64,000 bases of DNA from Negativicoccus succinicivorans (GCF_018372215.1 NZ_JAHAJN010000004.1:1-64000); one strand, 5' to 3'; positions 51,674 to 60,538 are shown, numbered from the stretch's first letter. Numbers and translations: made by a program. The notes: generated from the letters alone by a model not told the origin.

Positions 51674-52414
51674 TTATTTCCCCCTTCGGTTGGCGGAACG
51701 TTTCACCTGCCACATAAATTGCGGCAACGCTCCCATCCGCCGTAACCGGGACGGTTGAAGAGCCAAACGATACAACCATTCCAAGCGATTTTTTTGCCAG
51801 AAAAGCGGCGCTCGTTTTAATCGACCGGAAAGCACATCAAAAGAACCGCCCACACCGAGCGATACAATACCCGGCAATTGCGGCCGCATCCGCGTCAGCC
51901 AATACTCCTGTTTCGGAACGCCGAGGCCCGCGAATAAAAGCTGCGCGCCGCTTTCCCGTATGTCCGCGGCAATCGTGTCATTTTCCGACGCGGCAAAATA
52001 GCCGTCCCGCACGCCGACGATCGGCAGCGTGCCGAAACGGCTTTCCAGCCGCTGCGCCGCTTCGGCGGCGACGTCGGGCGCGCCGCCGAAGAAATACATC
52101 TTGGTCCCCGTTTGCGCCGCGCGTTCCACGAGCGCGGTCATAAAGTCAATCCCCGCTACGCGCGCCGGAAAATGCTTATGGAGCTGTTCACCGGCCCAAA
52201 CAATTCCCGCCCCGTCCGCAAGCACCATATCCGCCGCGGCCAATACCTGACCGAACGCGGGATCTTTATACGCGCGCATGACCATTTCCGCATTCGCGGT
52301 GGCGATGAATTTCGTTTCCTTTTGCGCGAGCCAAGTGTCCACCTGCGCGACAGCGGTTTCGAGTGTGAGGGCGTCAATGGCAACGCCCAGAATCGAATGC
52401 CGTTCCCACTGCAT
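51674..52414 (-). CDS. WecG/TagA/CpsF-family glycosyltransferase
   Basis: The 246-residue protein is a GT26 enzyme, the family of N-acetylmannosaminyltransferases that act on undecaprenyl-linked intermediates. Typical segments are TANAEMVMRAY, ADGAGIVWAG, FFGGAPDVAAEAA, LFAGLGVPKQEYW and GVGGSFDVLSG. The ATG at 52414 has AAGG eight bases away. It lies between guaB and psd; a wall- or surface-polymer role is likely, with the exact sugar unknown. Confidence 0.9.
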   Translation of the reverse strand: MQWERHSILGVAIDALTLETAVAQVDTWLAQKETKFIATANAEMVMRAYKDPAFGQVLAAADMVLADGAGIVWAGEQLHKHFPARVAGIDFMTALVERAAQTGTKMYFFGGAPDVAAEAAQRLESRFGTLPIVGVRDGYFAASENDTIAADIRESGAQLLFAGLGVPKQEYWLTRMRPQLPGIVSLGVGGSFDVLSGRLKRAPLFWQKNRLEWLYRLALQPSRLRRMGALPQFMWQVKRSANRRGK

Positions 52415-52424
52415 GGCAGGCACC

Positions 52425-53882
52425 TTAATTCATACTGTAGTTCGGCGCTTCTTTGGTGATATTTATATCATGCGGATGACTTTCAATCAGTCCCGCATTG
52501 GTAATGCGCACAAACTTGGTTTCCGAACGCATGGCTTCCAGATCTTTCGCGCCGCAGTAACCCATGCTGGCGCGCAGACCGCCGACCATCTGGTAAATTG
52601 AATCCGCCACCGTGCCTTTGTACGGTACGCGGCCTTCGATACCTTCCGGCACCAATTTGTCCATGTTTTCCTGGAAGTAGCGATCTTTGCTGCCTGCTTT
52701 CATCGCGCCGAGCGAGCCCATGCCGCGGTACACTTTGTACGAACGGCCCTGGTAAATTACCGTTTCGCCCGGGCTTTCCTGCGTGCCCGCCAAAAGGTTG
52801 CCGAGCATGACGACGCTGGCTCCGGCCGCTAAGGCTTTAGCCATGTCGCCCGAGTATTTGATGCCGCCGTCGGCGATGACCGGCACATGGTAACGCGCTG
52901 CCACCCGACTGCAGTCATAAACCGCTGTAATCTGCGGTACACCGATACCGGCGATGACACGGGTCGTGCAAATCGAACCCGGTCCAATACCGACTTTAAC
53001 CGCATCCGCGCCAGCTTCGATCAATGCTTCAGTCGCCTCGCCGGTCGCTACGTTGCCCGCGATCAGATTGGTGTGCGGGAATGCTTCGCGCAAGTTTTTG
53101 ACCGCGCGAATAACGCCCGCGGAGTGACCGTGCGCCGTATCGACAATGAGCACATCCACATTGGCGCGCACCAATGCTTCCGCACGTTCCAGCATATCTT
53201 TGCCGACACCGATAGCGGCCGCCGCCAGCAGACGACCGTTGCCGTCTTTCGCAGAATTCGGATATTTTTTCGTTTTTTCGATATCTTTAATCGTGATCAG
53301 TCCGCGCAGATTGCCGGCACCGTCTACCAGCGGCAATTTTTCGATGCGGTGCTGCCATAACAGACGTTTCGCATCTTCCAATGACGTTCCTTCCGGCGCG
53401 GTGACCAGACCTTCTTTCGTCATCACTTCGCCGATTTTTTTCGACATGTCGGTTTCAAAACGCATGTCGCGGTTCGTGATAATGCCGACGAGCTTGCCGT
53501 CCACGGTAACCGGCACGCCCGAAATACGGTAGCGCGCCATCAGGTCTTCCGCGTCCTGCAGCAGGTTGTCCGGTCCGAGGTAAATCGGATCGACAATGAT
53601 GCCGTGTTCGGAACGTTTGACTTTGTCCACTTCCCGCGCCTGTTCATCAATCGTCATATTTTTATGAATGACGCCGATGCCGCCTTCACGCGCCATCGCA
53701 ATCGCCATGCCCGATTCGGTGACGGTATCCATGCCCGCGCTCATAATCGGAATATTCAAATGAATCTCTTTGGTCAGCCATGTGTCCACTTTGACATCGC
53801 GCGGCAGTACATCCGATGCCCCCGGTATCAGCAGCACGTCGTCAAAAGTCAGACCTTCTTTTTGAAATTTTTCGTCCATCAT
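52425..53882 (-). CDS. guaB: IMP dehydrogenase
   Basis: NAD-dependent enzyme converting IMP to XMP, the committed step to GMP. The 485-residue protein has the N-terminal LTFDDVLLIPG, two CBS domains (about residues 95-200), the active-site Cys in GIGPGSICTTRV and the flap segment near PYKGTV. Two consecutive ATGs (53882, 53879) follow GGGAG; I use the first. It starts after a small tautomerase gene and runs into the envelope operon. Confidence 0.95.
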   Translation of the reverse strand: MMDEKFQKEGLTFDDVLLIPGASDVLPRDVKVDTWLTKEIHLNIPIMSAGMDTVTESGMAIAMAREGGIGVIHKNMTIDEQAREVDKVKRSEHGIIVDPIYLGPDNLLQDAEDLMARYRISGVPVTVDGKLVGIITNRDMRFETDMSKKIGEVMTKEGLVTAPEGTSLEDAKRLLWQHRIEKLPLVDGAGNLRGLITIKDIEKTKKYPNSAKDGNGRLLAAAAIGVGKDMLERAEALVRANVDVLIVDTAHGHSAGVIRAVKNLREAFPHTNLIAGNVATGEATEALIEAGADAVKVGIGPGSICTTRVIAGIGVPQITAVYDCSRVAARYHVPVIADGGIKYSGDMAKALAAGASVVMLGNLLAGTQESPGETVIYQGRSYKVYRGMGSLGAMKAGSKDRYFQENMDKLVPEGIEGRVPYKGTVADSIYQMVGGLRASMGYCGAKDLEAMRSETKFVRITNAGLIESHPHDINITKEAPNYSMN

Positions 53883-53899
53883 CGCACGCTCCCTCTCCA

Positions 53900-54088
53900 T
53901 CAGTCGCGGTCGGCGCGTAAAACGCCGCCCTCGGCGAGATCTTCTTTCGTCAGTGTATGGAAAACAATTTTAACATTTTGGGCCGGACAGCCCAATTCGG
54001 CAACCGCCGCATCCGTTACTTTTTTCACAAAGGCGCGTTTTTGCTCCACTTTGCGCCCGGCGAGCAAATGCACATGAATGACAGGCAT
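53900..54088 (-). CDS. 4-oxalocrotonate tautomerase-family protein
   Basis: The 62-residue product starts M-PVIHVHLLAGR; after Met removal, Pro1 would be the catalytic base of this small hexameric enzyme family. GRKVEQKRAFVKKVTDAAV is typical of the first helix. The substrate is unknown; chromosomal homologues are often orphan tautomerases. GGAGGAATCTT precedes the ATG. It is the first gene of the guaB transcript. Confidence 0.87.
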   Translation of the reverse strand: MPVIHVHLLAGRKVEQKRAFVKKVTDAAVAELGCPAQNVKIVFHTLTKEDLAEGGVLRADRD

Positions 54089-54133
54089 AAGATTCCTCCG
54101 TATCGTTAATTTGTTTTCTCCTATATTTTATCT

Positions 54134-54142
54134 ATTATAGCA
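54134..54142 (-). promoter_or_regulatory. Extended -10 promoter of the tautomerase-guaB operon
   Basis: Leftward TGC-TATAAT about 45 bases before the ATG at 54088; weak TGAGTA at the -35 position. Confidence 0.6.
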
Positions 54143-54226
54143 TACCGAGAGCACTTTACTCACATTTTCTGCCCATCCCGAGTGGACAATTTTACGGTAT
54201 TTGTCCGTTGGCGACATCGGCTATCT

Positions 54227-54252
54227 AAAAAAGTCGCCGGCGGCGACTTTTT
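54227..54252 (-). terminator. Terminator after the second flavodoxin gene
   Basis: GTCGCC, loop GGC, GGCGAC with A6 on the left (T6 leftward), directly after the stop codon at 54258. Confidence 0.85.
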
Positions 54253-54257
54253 CAGTT

Positions 54258-54683
54258 TTATTTTTGAGCGATGTCTTGTCCCAACTTGCGACAGGAGGCC
54301 AATCCCTCATCATCCGGCGTGCCTTGGCAGTGTAGCGGCGGCGCCACAAGCTCCGCGCCGGCATCACTGAGTTCCTGCACCCACTTGGTCAGCCATTCTC
54401 CATGCGACCAGCCGCACGAACCGAAAACAGCGACATGTTTACCGGCGAGTTTCGGATACAGTTCCTGCATGAACGGTACCACTTCCCCGTCTTCCAATTC
54501 TTCGATGCCCATGGCGGGGCAGCCCAAAATCAGCCGATCGGCCTGCAATGCTTCTTCCGGCGTAGTATCGGCATACGTCGTCAGGGTAATGTCGGCGCCG
54601 GCATCCCGTGCGCCGAGCGCGATCTCTTCCGCCATCTGCTCCGTGTTACCTGTGTTCGTCCAATAAATAACAGCTACTTTCAT
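54258..54683 (-). CDS. Flavodoxin
   Basis: The 141-residue protein is a short-chain flavodoxin, a low-potential one-electron carrier binding FMN. The phosphate loop is TNTGNTEQMA, the second FMN loop LGCPAMGIEELED, and the third FGSCGWSHGEW. GGAGGAGCC precedes the ATG. It is a close paralogue of the gene just upstream, and a hairpin lies between them, so the two may be expressed at different levels. Confidence 0.93.
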   Translation of the reverse strand: MKVAVIYWTNTGNTEQMAEEIALGARDAGADITLTTYADTTPEEALQADRLILGCPAMGIEELEDGEVVPFMQELYPKLAGKHVAVFGSCGWSHGEWLTKWVQELSDAGAELVAPPLHCQGTPDDEGLASCRKLGQDIAQK

Positions 54684-54701
54684 AGGCTCCTCCTCAGATA
54701 G

Positions 54702-54727
54702 AAAAACGCCACGTAAACGTGGCGTTC
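54702..54727 (-). terminator. Hairpin between the two flavodoxin genes
   Basis: AACGCCACGT and ACGTGGCGTT form a perfect ten-base-pair stem with A5 on the left (T5 leftward), just after the stop of the first flavodoxin. It may terminate partially and reduce expression of the second gene. Confidence 0.75.
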
Positions 54728-54729
54728 GT

Positions 54730-55158
54730 TTAGGCGTTTGCTAACGCTTCACCGAGTTGGCGGCAGGCTTCGAGCGCTTCATCATCGGGATACGCGTACG
54801 CTTTAACCGGATCCGCGACAATATCCGCGCCGGTTTCGGCAACACGACCGGCCCAGTCGTCCATCCACTGACCGTCGTTCCATGCATACGAACCGAAAAG
54901 CGCTACTTTTTTGCCGGCGAGATGTCCGGCGAGTTCTTCATAAAACGGTTCAAAATCGTATTCTTCGAGCTGTTCCGAACCCATGGCCGGACAGCCGAGC
55001 GCAATATAATCAAATGCGGCAATATCGTCCGCGGTAACGTCGGTCACGAAAGAAAGTTGCGTTTCCGCGCCCGCCGCTTTGGCGCCTTCGTCGATCGCAT
55101 TCGCCATCGCTTCGGTGTTGCCTGATCCCGTCCAATACACAATTGCTATATTAGCCAT
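54730..55158 (-). CDS. Flavodoxin
   Basis: The 142-residue protein has the FMN loops TGSGNTEAMA, LGCPAMGSEQLEEY and FGSYAWNDGQW. It is more acidic than its neighbour at 54258 but clearly a tandem duplicate. It probably carries electrons for fermentative or biosynthetic redox enzymes. TAAAGGAGG precedes the ATG and a very good promoter lies at 55207-55235. Confidence 0.94.
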   Translation of the reverse strand: MANIAIVYWTGSGNTEAMANAIDEGAKAAGAETQLSFVTDVTADDIAAFDYIALGCPAMGSEQLEEYDFEPFYEELAGHLAGKKVALFGSYAWNDGQWMDDWAGRVAETGADIVADPVKAYAYPDDEALEACRQLGEALANA

Positions 55159-55206
55159 AATATGCCTCCTTTAAGATGCCGTATATTTATCTGCTTTACT
55201 ACGCCT

Positions 55207-55235
55207 ATCATAACGACAGTGCCTGTCCTTGTCAA
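55207..55235 (-). promoter_or_regulatory. Promoter of the tandem flavodoxin genes
   Basis: Perfect leftward TTGACA (55230-55235), 17-base spacer and TATGAT (55207-55212), giving a leader of about 42 bases. Confidence 0.85.
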
Positions 55236-55241
55236 TCGGAA

Positions 55242-56006
55242 TCAATGCCACGCGCCAAGCGCCTGCGTCAATCGGGCAAGCCATTCTTTTTGACGGTCGT
55301 CGGCGCTGATTAAGACCGCATACACCTGACCGTTTTTCTTAAAAAGTTCGGCATGGGTGATTTCGCGGTAAAGAATACCTTTTTCCATACGACTTGTCGT
55401 CCACGTCGCCGTGTAAACTCGATTTCCTTTGGTCGGCATGAACTCGACAGTTTCCGCGCGGTCGGGAATCGCGGGAATGACTTCGCGGTTCCAGTACGCC
55501 GCCGCTTCATCAAGCGTCATTTGTTGCGTCATGGAGTTTCGTTGCAAGCGATCCCGTTGCGCGTCGGAAGCGTTCCGATCCGACGGTTTCGCGTCGCGAC
55601 GATACACGACCAAATTGCGCGTATTCGCCAAGCGATCCCTTTGCTCGGGAACTTGGTAATGCGCGCTTTGCTCTTTCTGTACCGGGCGGTAAGCCGGATG
55701 CGTCCGATCATACCGCGACGTCACCGCGCGTTCCTGCGGAATCACGGCGAGTGACGCGTACGCGAAAGCGGCCCGATTCTGTCGTACCAGCAGGTAGTAA
55801 TGGCCGTTTTTAAATCCTTTATCCTTGTAAAAAGCGGAGATTTTCGTCGCATCATGCGACCCGCGCACCGATACTTCTCCCGCCACCTGCGTCGTGTCTG
55901 CGGGAAGCGTCCATTTCCCCAGCGACGGCACGACCGCGTCCGCGGCCATGGCCGTATATCCCGAAACGAGTACGGCAAGCGCGGCGGCGATCCATAATTG
56001 TTTCAT
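55242..56006 (-). CDS. Exported protein of unknown function
   Basis: The 254-residue product begins with a clear signal peptide (MKQLWIAAALAVLVSGYTAMA). The mature part is rich in Arg, Tyr and Gln in the middle (RYDRTHPAYRPVQKEQ region) and ends with a domain containing EFMPTKGNRVYTATWTT. I know no family for it. The ATG at 56006 has AAGGGAG before it. It lies 13 bases after glnS and may be co-transcribed with it, without an obvious functional link. Confidence 0.7.
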   Translation of the reverse strand: MKQLWIAAALAVLVSGYTAMAADAVVPSLGKWTLPADTTQVAGEVSVRGSHDATKISAFYKDKGFKNGHYYLLVRQNRAAFAYASLAVIPQERAVTSRYDRTHPAYRPVQKEQSAHYQVPEQRDRLANTRNLVVYRRDAKPSDRNASDAQRDRLQRNSMTQQMTLDEAAAYWNREVIPAIPDRAETVEFMPTKGNRVYTATWTTSRMEKGILYREITHAELFKKNGQVYAVLISADDRQKEWLARLTQALGAWH

Positions 56007-56019
56007 GACGTCTCCCTTC

Positions 56020-57720
56020 TTACTTGGCCTGCTTTTCTTTTTGTTTTTGCAATTTCGCCCAGGTGTCGCGCAAACCGACAATGCGATTCACGACGAGATG
56101 CTCTTCGGTCGTATCCGGATCAATGACAAAATATCCCTGGCGCATGAATTGGAAACGCGCTCCCACGGGATAGTCCAAAATCGCGGGCTCCGCGACCGCC
56201 TGTTTCACGACCAACGAATCCGGATTGGCTTTTTCGACGAAGTCGCGGCCGTCATCGGTATCGTCTTGCGCGAAGAGATAGTCATACAAGCGGGCTTCGA
56301 CAGGTACCGCCGTATGCCTTTCCACCCAATGCACGACGCCTTTCACCTTGCGGTTGCTGCCGGGCGAACCGCTCTTGGAATCAGGATCATAGGTGCACTT
56401 CAATTCAATGATTTCGCCGTTCTCATCTTTGACGACTTCCTCACAGCGAATAATGTAGGCGTTGCGCAAACGCACTTCACGACCCGGCGCCAGACGGAAG
56501 AATTTTTTCACCGGTTCTTCCATAAAGTCGGCCCGTTCGATATACAATTCACGCGAAAACGGCACCATGCGTTCGCCCATGTCCGGCGCGTCCTGGTTAT
56601 TGGCGATCGGCAGTTCTTCGGTTTGCCCTTCCGGATAGTTGACGAGCGTAATTTTAAGCGGATCGAGCACCGTCATCAGACGCGGCGCTTTATTTTTCAA
56701 ATCTTCGCGAATGCAGAATTCGAGCAGACTGATATCCACCATGCTGTCGTTTTTCGCGACCCCGATGCGCTCGCAGAAATCCCGCAACGCTTCCGGCGTG
56801 TAGCCGCGGCGGCGGATCCCCGAGATCGTCGGCATGCGCGGATCGTCCCAGCCGCTGACGATGTGTTCTTCCACCAGCCGACGCAGTTTGCGTTTGCTGG
56901 TAATCATCGTAGTAACATTCAGTCGGGCGAATTCAATCTGCCGCGGATGCTCCGGATCCGGCCAGCTTTCCAAGACCCAGTTATAGAGCGGACGATGCGC
57001 TTCAAATTCCAGCGTGCAGACCGAATGCGTGATCCGTTCGATCGCGTCCGATACCGGATGCGCGAAATCGTACATCGGATAGATGCACCAGGTATCGCCG
57101 GTGCGATGATGCGTCACGTGCAAAATCCGGTACAGCACGGGGTCCCGCATCACGAGGTTCGGCGACGCCATGTCGATCTTGGCGCGCAATACTTTTTCGC
57201 CGTCGGCGTAGCGCCCCTCTTTCATTTCCTCAAATAAACGCAAGCTTTCTTCGATCGAACGGTTACGGTACGGACTTTCCTTGCCCGGCGTATTGAAATC
57301 GCCGCGGTACTCGCGGATTTCATCGCCCGAAAGATCATCCACGTACGCTTTGCCTTCGCGGATCAGCTGCACGGCGTATTCGTACATTTGCGGGAAATAA
57401 TCCGAGGCGAAACGCACCTCACCGTCCCACCGGAAACCGAGCCAATGCACGTCTTCTTCGATCGATTCGACGTACTCCACATCTTCTTTGGTCGGATTCG
57501 TATCGTCAAAGCGCAAGTTGGTTTTACCCTGATACTTTTCTCCCAGACCGAAATTCAAGCAAATGCTTTTCGCGTGACCGATATGCAAATACCCGTTCGG
57601 TTCCGGCGGAAAGCGCGTATGTACCCGATTATCGGTATACACATTTTTCGCGATATCCGCATTGATCTCCGCTTCAATAAAATTGCTGCTGGCCACTTCC
57701 GGCGTCTTCGTCTCCGTCAT
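56020..57720 (-). CDS. glnS: Glutaminyl-tRNA synthetase
   Basis: Class I synthetase that charges tRNA-Gln directly. The 566-residue protein has the PPEPNGYLHIGHAKS signature with HIGH, a KMSKS-like ITSKRKLRRL, FDDTNPTKE, and a C-terminal beta-barrel anticodon-binding region. Many Firmicutes lack GlnRS and make Gln-tRNA by GatCAB transamidation, so direct charging is worth noting. CAGGAGGAGATT precedes the ATG. Confidence 0.95.
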   Translation of the reverse strand: MTETKTPEVASSNFIEAEINADIAKNVYTDNRVHTRFPPEPNGYLHIGHAKSICLNFGLGEKYQGKTNLRFDDTNPTKEDVEYVESIEEDVHWLGFRWDGEVRFASDYFPQMYEYAVQLIREGKAYVDDLSGDEIREYRGDFNTPGKESPYRNRSIEESLRLFEEMKEGRYADGEKVLRAKIDMASPNLVMRDPVLYRILHVTHHRTGDTWCIYPMYDFAHPVSDAIERITHSVCTLEFEAHRPLYNWVLESWPDPEHPRQIEFARLNVTTMITSKRKLRRLVEEHIVSGWDDPRMPTISGIRRRGYTPEALRDFCERIGVAKNDSMVDISLLEFCIREDLKNKAPRLMTVLDPLKITLVNYPEGQTEELPIANNQDAPDMGERMVPFSRELYIERADFMEEPVKKFFRLAPGREVRLRNAYIIRCEEVVKDENGEIIELKCTYDPDSKSGSPGSNRKVKGVVHWVERHTAVPVEARLYDYLFAQDDTDDGRDFVEKANPDSLVVKQAVAEPAILDYPVGARFQFMRQGYFVIDPDTTEEHLVVNRIVGLRDTWAKLQKQKEKQAK

Positions 57721-57811
57721 AATCTCCTCCTGCCGACAAACACTCCGTCTGCCGTTCTTACGTTCTTATATGTATCTTTTATTTTACCACACTCTTTGCC
57801 GATCTGCGCCG

Positions 57812-57820
57812 TGGTATAAT
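57812..57820 (+). promoter_or_regulatory. Extended -10 promoter of the FAH-family gene
   Basis: TGG-TATAAT, 23 bases before the ATG at 57844, no good -35. On the other strand a TGG-TAAAAT at about 57778-57786 may serve glnS. Confidence 0.6.
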
Positions 57821-57843
57821 CAGCGTACAGAAAGGATGATACT

Positions 57844-58737
57844 ATGTTACGAATTGTGAGCTTTTCCTACCGCGGTTTGCCCGAATGGGGCATCGTGACC
57901 GCTGACGGCGCCCACATCTTGCGCGCCGCCGAGTTGGAAGAAGCATTATTCATACCGCTCCCCGCGACCGTCGCCGAATTGGTGGCGAACGGTCCCGAAG
58001 GTCTCGTGATTTTACAAAGCGCGCTCACGCAAAAGGAGGAAAATGAAGCGCTCGCGCTGACGCCGCTCGCCTTTGACGAGGTGACTTGGGACGTGCCGCT
58101 TCTGCCGATCCGCAATCTGTTTTGCGTCGGCCAAAATTACGCCGCGCACGTCAGCGAATTTTCCGGACAGGACACGCCGCTTCCGTCAGCACCCGTGTAT
58201 TTTACGAAAGCGACGACGACCGTGTTGCCGCATTTAGCGCCCCTGCCGCGTCATGCCGACGTAACAAAGGCGCTGGATTACGAAGGCGAACTGGCCGTCA
58301 TCATCGGTCAGACAACGCAACAGGTCGACAGCGCGCAAGCGCTCGATCACGTGTTCGGCTACACGATCGCCTGCGACGTCACCGCGCGCGATTTGCAAAG
58401 CGAACGCGGCCAATGGTTCTTGGGTAAAAGTCTTGACGGCAGCTGTCCGCTCGGTCCCGCGATTTTGGTCGGCACGCCGGACGAGCCGTTCCACCTGACC
58501 ACGAAAGTCAACGGCGAATTGCGCCAAGCGGCGACAACGGATGAAATGCTCTTTTCCGTCGCGCAGCTGATCGCTGATCTTTCGCAGAGCGTCACCCTGC
58601 TCCCGGGCGATATTCTTTTAACGGGCACGCCCGCCGGTGTCGGTAAAGGCTTCACGCCGCCGCGCTATTTACAATCGGGCGACACGATCGAAATCACCAT
58701 TGACGGGATCGGCACGCTGCAAAATACGGTACAATAA
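57844..58737 (+). CDS. Fumarylacetoacetate hydrolase-family protein
   Basis: The 297-residue protein has the FAH C-terminal catalytic fold: CVGQNYAAHVSEF, the metal-binding LDYEGELAVIIG, SLDGSCPLGP and LTGTPAGVGKG. Members act as acylpyruvate hydrolases, oxaloacetate decarboxylases or isomerases of ring-cleavage products; sequence alone does not distinguish them. The N-terminal 75 residues form the usual small FAH lead domain. Single-gene transcript ended by the hairpin at 58745. Confidence 0.88.
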   Translation: MLRIVSFSYRGLPEWGIVTADGAHILRAAELEEALFIPLPATVAELVANGPEGLVILQSALTQKEENEALALTPLAFDEVTWDVPLLPIRNLFCVGQNYAAHVSEFSGQDTPLPSAPVYFTKATTTVLPHLAPLPRHADVTKALDYEGELAVIIGQTTQQVDSAQALDHVFGYTIACDVTARDLQSERGQWFLGKSLDGSCPLGPAILVGTPDEPFHLTTKVNGELRQAATTDEMLFSVAQLIADLSQSVTLLPGDILLTGTPAGVGKGFTPPRYLQSGDTIEITIDGIGTLQNTVQ

Positions 58738-58744
58738 TTTCCCA

Positions 58745-58776
58745 CGAAAAAAAGCGGCTCACGCCGCTTTTTTATT
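58745..58776. terminator. Bidirectional terminator
   Basis: AAAGCGGC, loop TCAC, GCCGCTTT with A7 and T6 runs on the two sides, between the convergent FAH-family and OLD-family genes. Confidence 0.88.
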
Positions 58777-58780
58777 GCCT

Positions 58781-60442
58781 TTATTTGGCCAACTCCGCCG
58801 CTCGTTCGATCGGATATCGAAACGCGGGCGGGATCAAATCTTCATCCAGATATTGCGCCAGCAAGCGACCGACCAACACCCCTTTATTGCTGTAAAACCA
58901 CGCGAAATAGTAAAACCGTCGGCCCTCTTCATCGCGTCCCCCGATGCTTTTCAGCTTGCGCGACTGGAACATGCGTTTCGGATCCGGTTTCCATTTACTC
59001 ACGGCGCGCTTAACCATGTCCTTGTACACGAAATCGTCGCCTTCCGCCAATTCGTGCACCACCTGGTACAACACGTCCCATTTATTTTTCCGTGAGATAT
59101 GCTCGACGATATCCAACTCCAAACAAATTTCATCCGTAAAGAAAATATTTTCACCGCGCGGCGTCTTCATCTTGACGTCTCTGTCATAGAGCGACACCGT
59201 GCCGAGATGAAAGCGCTCGAAAAGCTGCGCGATCTTGACAATCGAGCTTTCGCCGCGCGCGTTGACCAGACAGACACCGAGAAAGTCAAAATGGTAACCG
59301 AGCGTTTTGGCGAAACCGGCGAACGCGCCGTACTCCGTCTCCCCTTCCACGATCAACACCGAACGGGCGAATAACGCTTCTTTCACTTCGGGGAAATGCA
59401 TGATCAGGTGTTTTTCCACCCCCGGCTCGAAGCTGAATTCCGCGCCGTTGGCCGCGCGAACTTCCCCCGTCTTATCACGGTACAAACGTAAAATATAGCG
59501 GTAATCGTCAATCAGGCAATCCGTCGAGTTGGTGACGATGAACAGCTGTCCTTCCAGTCCGTCAATGCCGAGAAAACGCTGAAAGAGTTCACACATCAGC
59601 GGACTTTCATTCGCCAAAATGCCGCGGTAAAATTCAATCAACGTGCGCTGGCGATACGGGTGCTGATGAATTTCCGGCTCGTCGATACCGATAATGAGCG
59701 GCAGATACTTGCGGCCTTTGTCATCGACAATCAAATAATCCCGAAACGGTTCCCGCGGGTCATCATTGAGCATCATCAATTCGCGCAACATCTGAAAGCC
59801 CGTCAGCATCAGCATGCGGAACGTATCGTCCGTGTCGCGTTCCGAACCGTCGGACTCCGTCAGATAATCCACCCAGGTATCCAGCGAATCGGACAGACGA
59901 TCAATCGCCGCGACATCCGCGCCGGAATGTTTCGCCATATCGTGCAGAATCGAACGCAGACGCTCGCCCTCTTCGGCGATGAATTGACCTAAAATATCAC
60001 GCAGATCGGCGCGCGCCTCTTCACTGAGTTCGTTGCGCTGCATGCCCGTCGGCAAGTGCGTCAGATAGCGCACGGATTGCTTCCAGTCTTCGGGAAGCAC
60101 CTCATGATGTTCGAGATTGCTCATGGTGAACGTTTCTGCCTCGGGCTCCTGCGACACCTGCAACCGCAACACTCCGTCCGCGTCGTCAAGCGGTTTCCCG
60201 TTGATCACCAGCTGGCGCCGATGCTCCATCTGCAAAGCGATAAACACGCGGATCGGTTTATCTTTATCGCGAAAATCGTCCGCGTCAAAACCTTTTTTCT
60301 CGTGCAAAGTTTCAAGTATTTTCAAAAAATTGGTCTTGCCGATATTATGCGAGCCGACCAAATAATTTTGCGTGCTGTCAAAAACCATCCGCACGTGGCG
60401 AAAGGTACGGTAATTTTCAATTTCCATACTGACGATATGCAA
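58781..60442 (-). CDS. OLD-family ATPase with TOPRIM domain
   Basis: The 553-residue protein combines an ABC-type ATPase (Walker A GSHNIGKTN near residue 31, signature-like region, Walker B IIGIDEPEIHQHP) with a C-terminal TOPRIM nuclease-like domain (LIVEGETEYGAF, then a DRD). OLD proteins are nucleases linked to phage exclusion. No UvrD-like helicase (Gabija) or AriB partner is adjacent, so it is a stand-alone type. The TTG at 60442 is eight bases from GGGGAGG; the ATG at 60472 lies in the presumed -10 box and would have no ribosome binding site. Confidence 0.85.
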   Translation of the reverse strand: MHIVSMEIENYRTFRHVRMVFDSTQNYLVGSHNIGKTNFLKILETLHEKKGFDADDFRDKDKPIRVFIALQMEHRRQLVINGKPLDDADGVLRLQVSQEPEAETFTMSNLEHHEVLPEDWKQSVRYLTHLPTGMQRNELSEEARADLRDILGQFIAEEGERLRSILHDMAKHSGADVAAIDRLSDSLDTWVDYLTESDGSERDTDDTFRMLMLTGFQMLRELMMLNDDPREPFRDYLIVDDKGRKYLPLIIGIDEPEIHQHPYRQRTLIEFYRGILANESPLMCELFQRFLGIDGLEGQLFIVTNSTDCLIDDYRYILRLYRDKTGEVRAANGAEFSFEPGVEKHLIMHFPEVKEALFARSVLIVEGETEYGAFAGFAKTLGYHFDFLGVCLVNARGESSIVKIAQLFERFHLGTVSLYDRDVKMKTPRGENIFFTDEICLELDIVEHISRKNKWDVLYQVVHELAEGDDFVYKDMVKRAVSKWKPDPKRMFQSRKLKSIGGRDEEGRRFYYFAWFYSNKGVLVGRLLAQYLDEDLIPPAFRYPIERAAELAK

Positions 60443-60470
60443 ATCCGTCACCTCCCCAACTGTCAATTGC

Positions 60471-60476
60471 ATTATA
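60471..60476 (-). promoter_or_regulatory. -10 element of the OLD-family gene
   Basis: Leftward TATAAT 28 bases before the TTG start; the -35 is poor. It covers the alternative ATG start at 60472, supporting the TTG. Confidence 0.45.
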
Positions 60477-60538
60477 GCGTATTCCCTATCCGCATGCATA
60501 AATAGCCAAAAAGAAATGACACCTCCATTTTGAAAATT

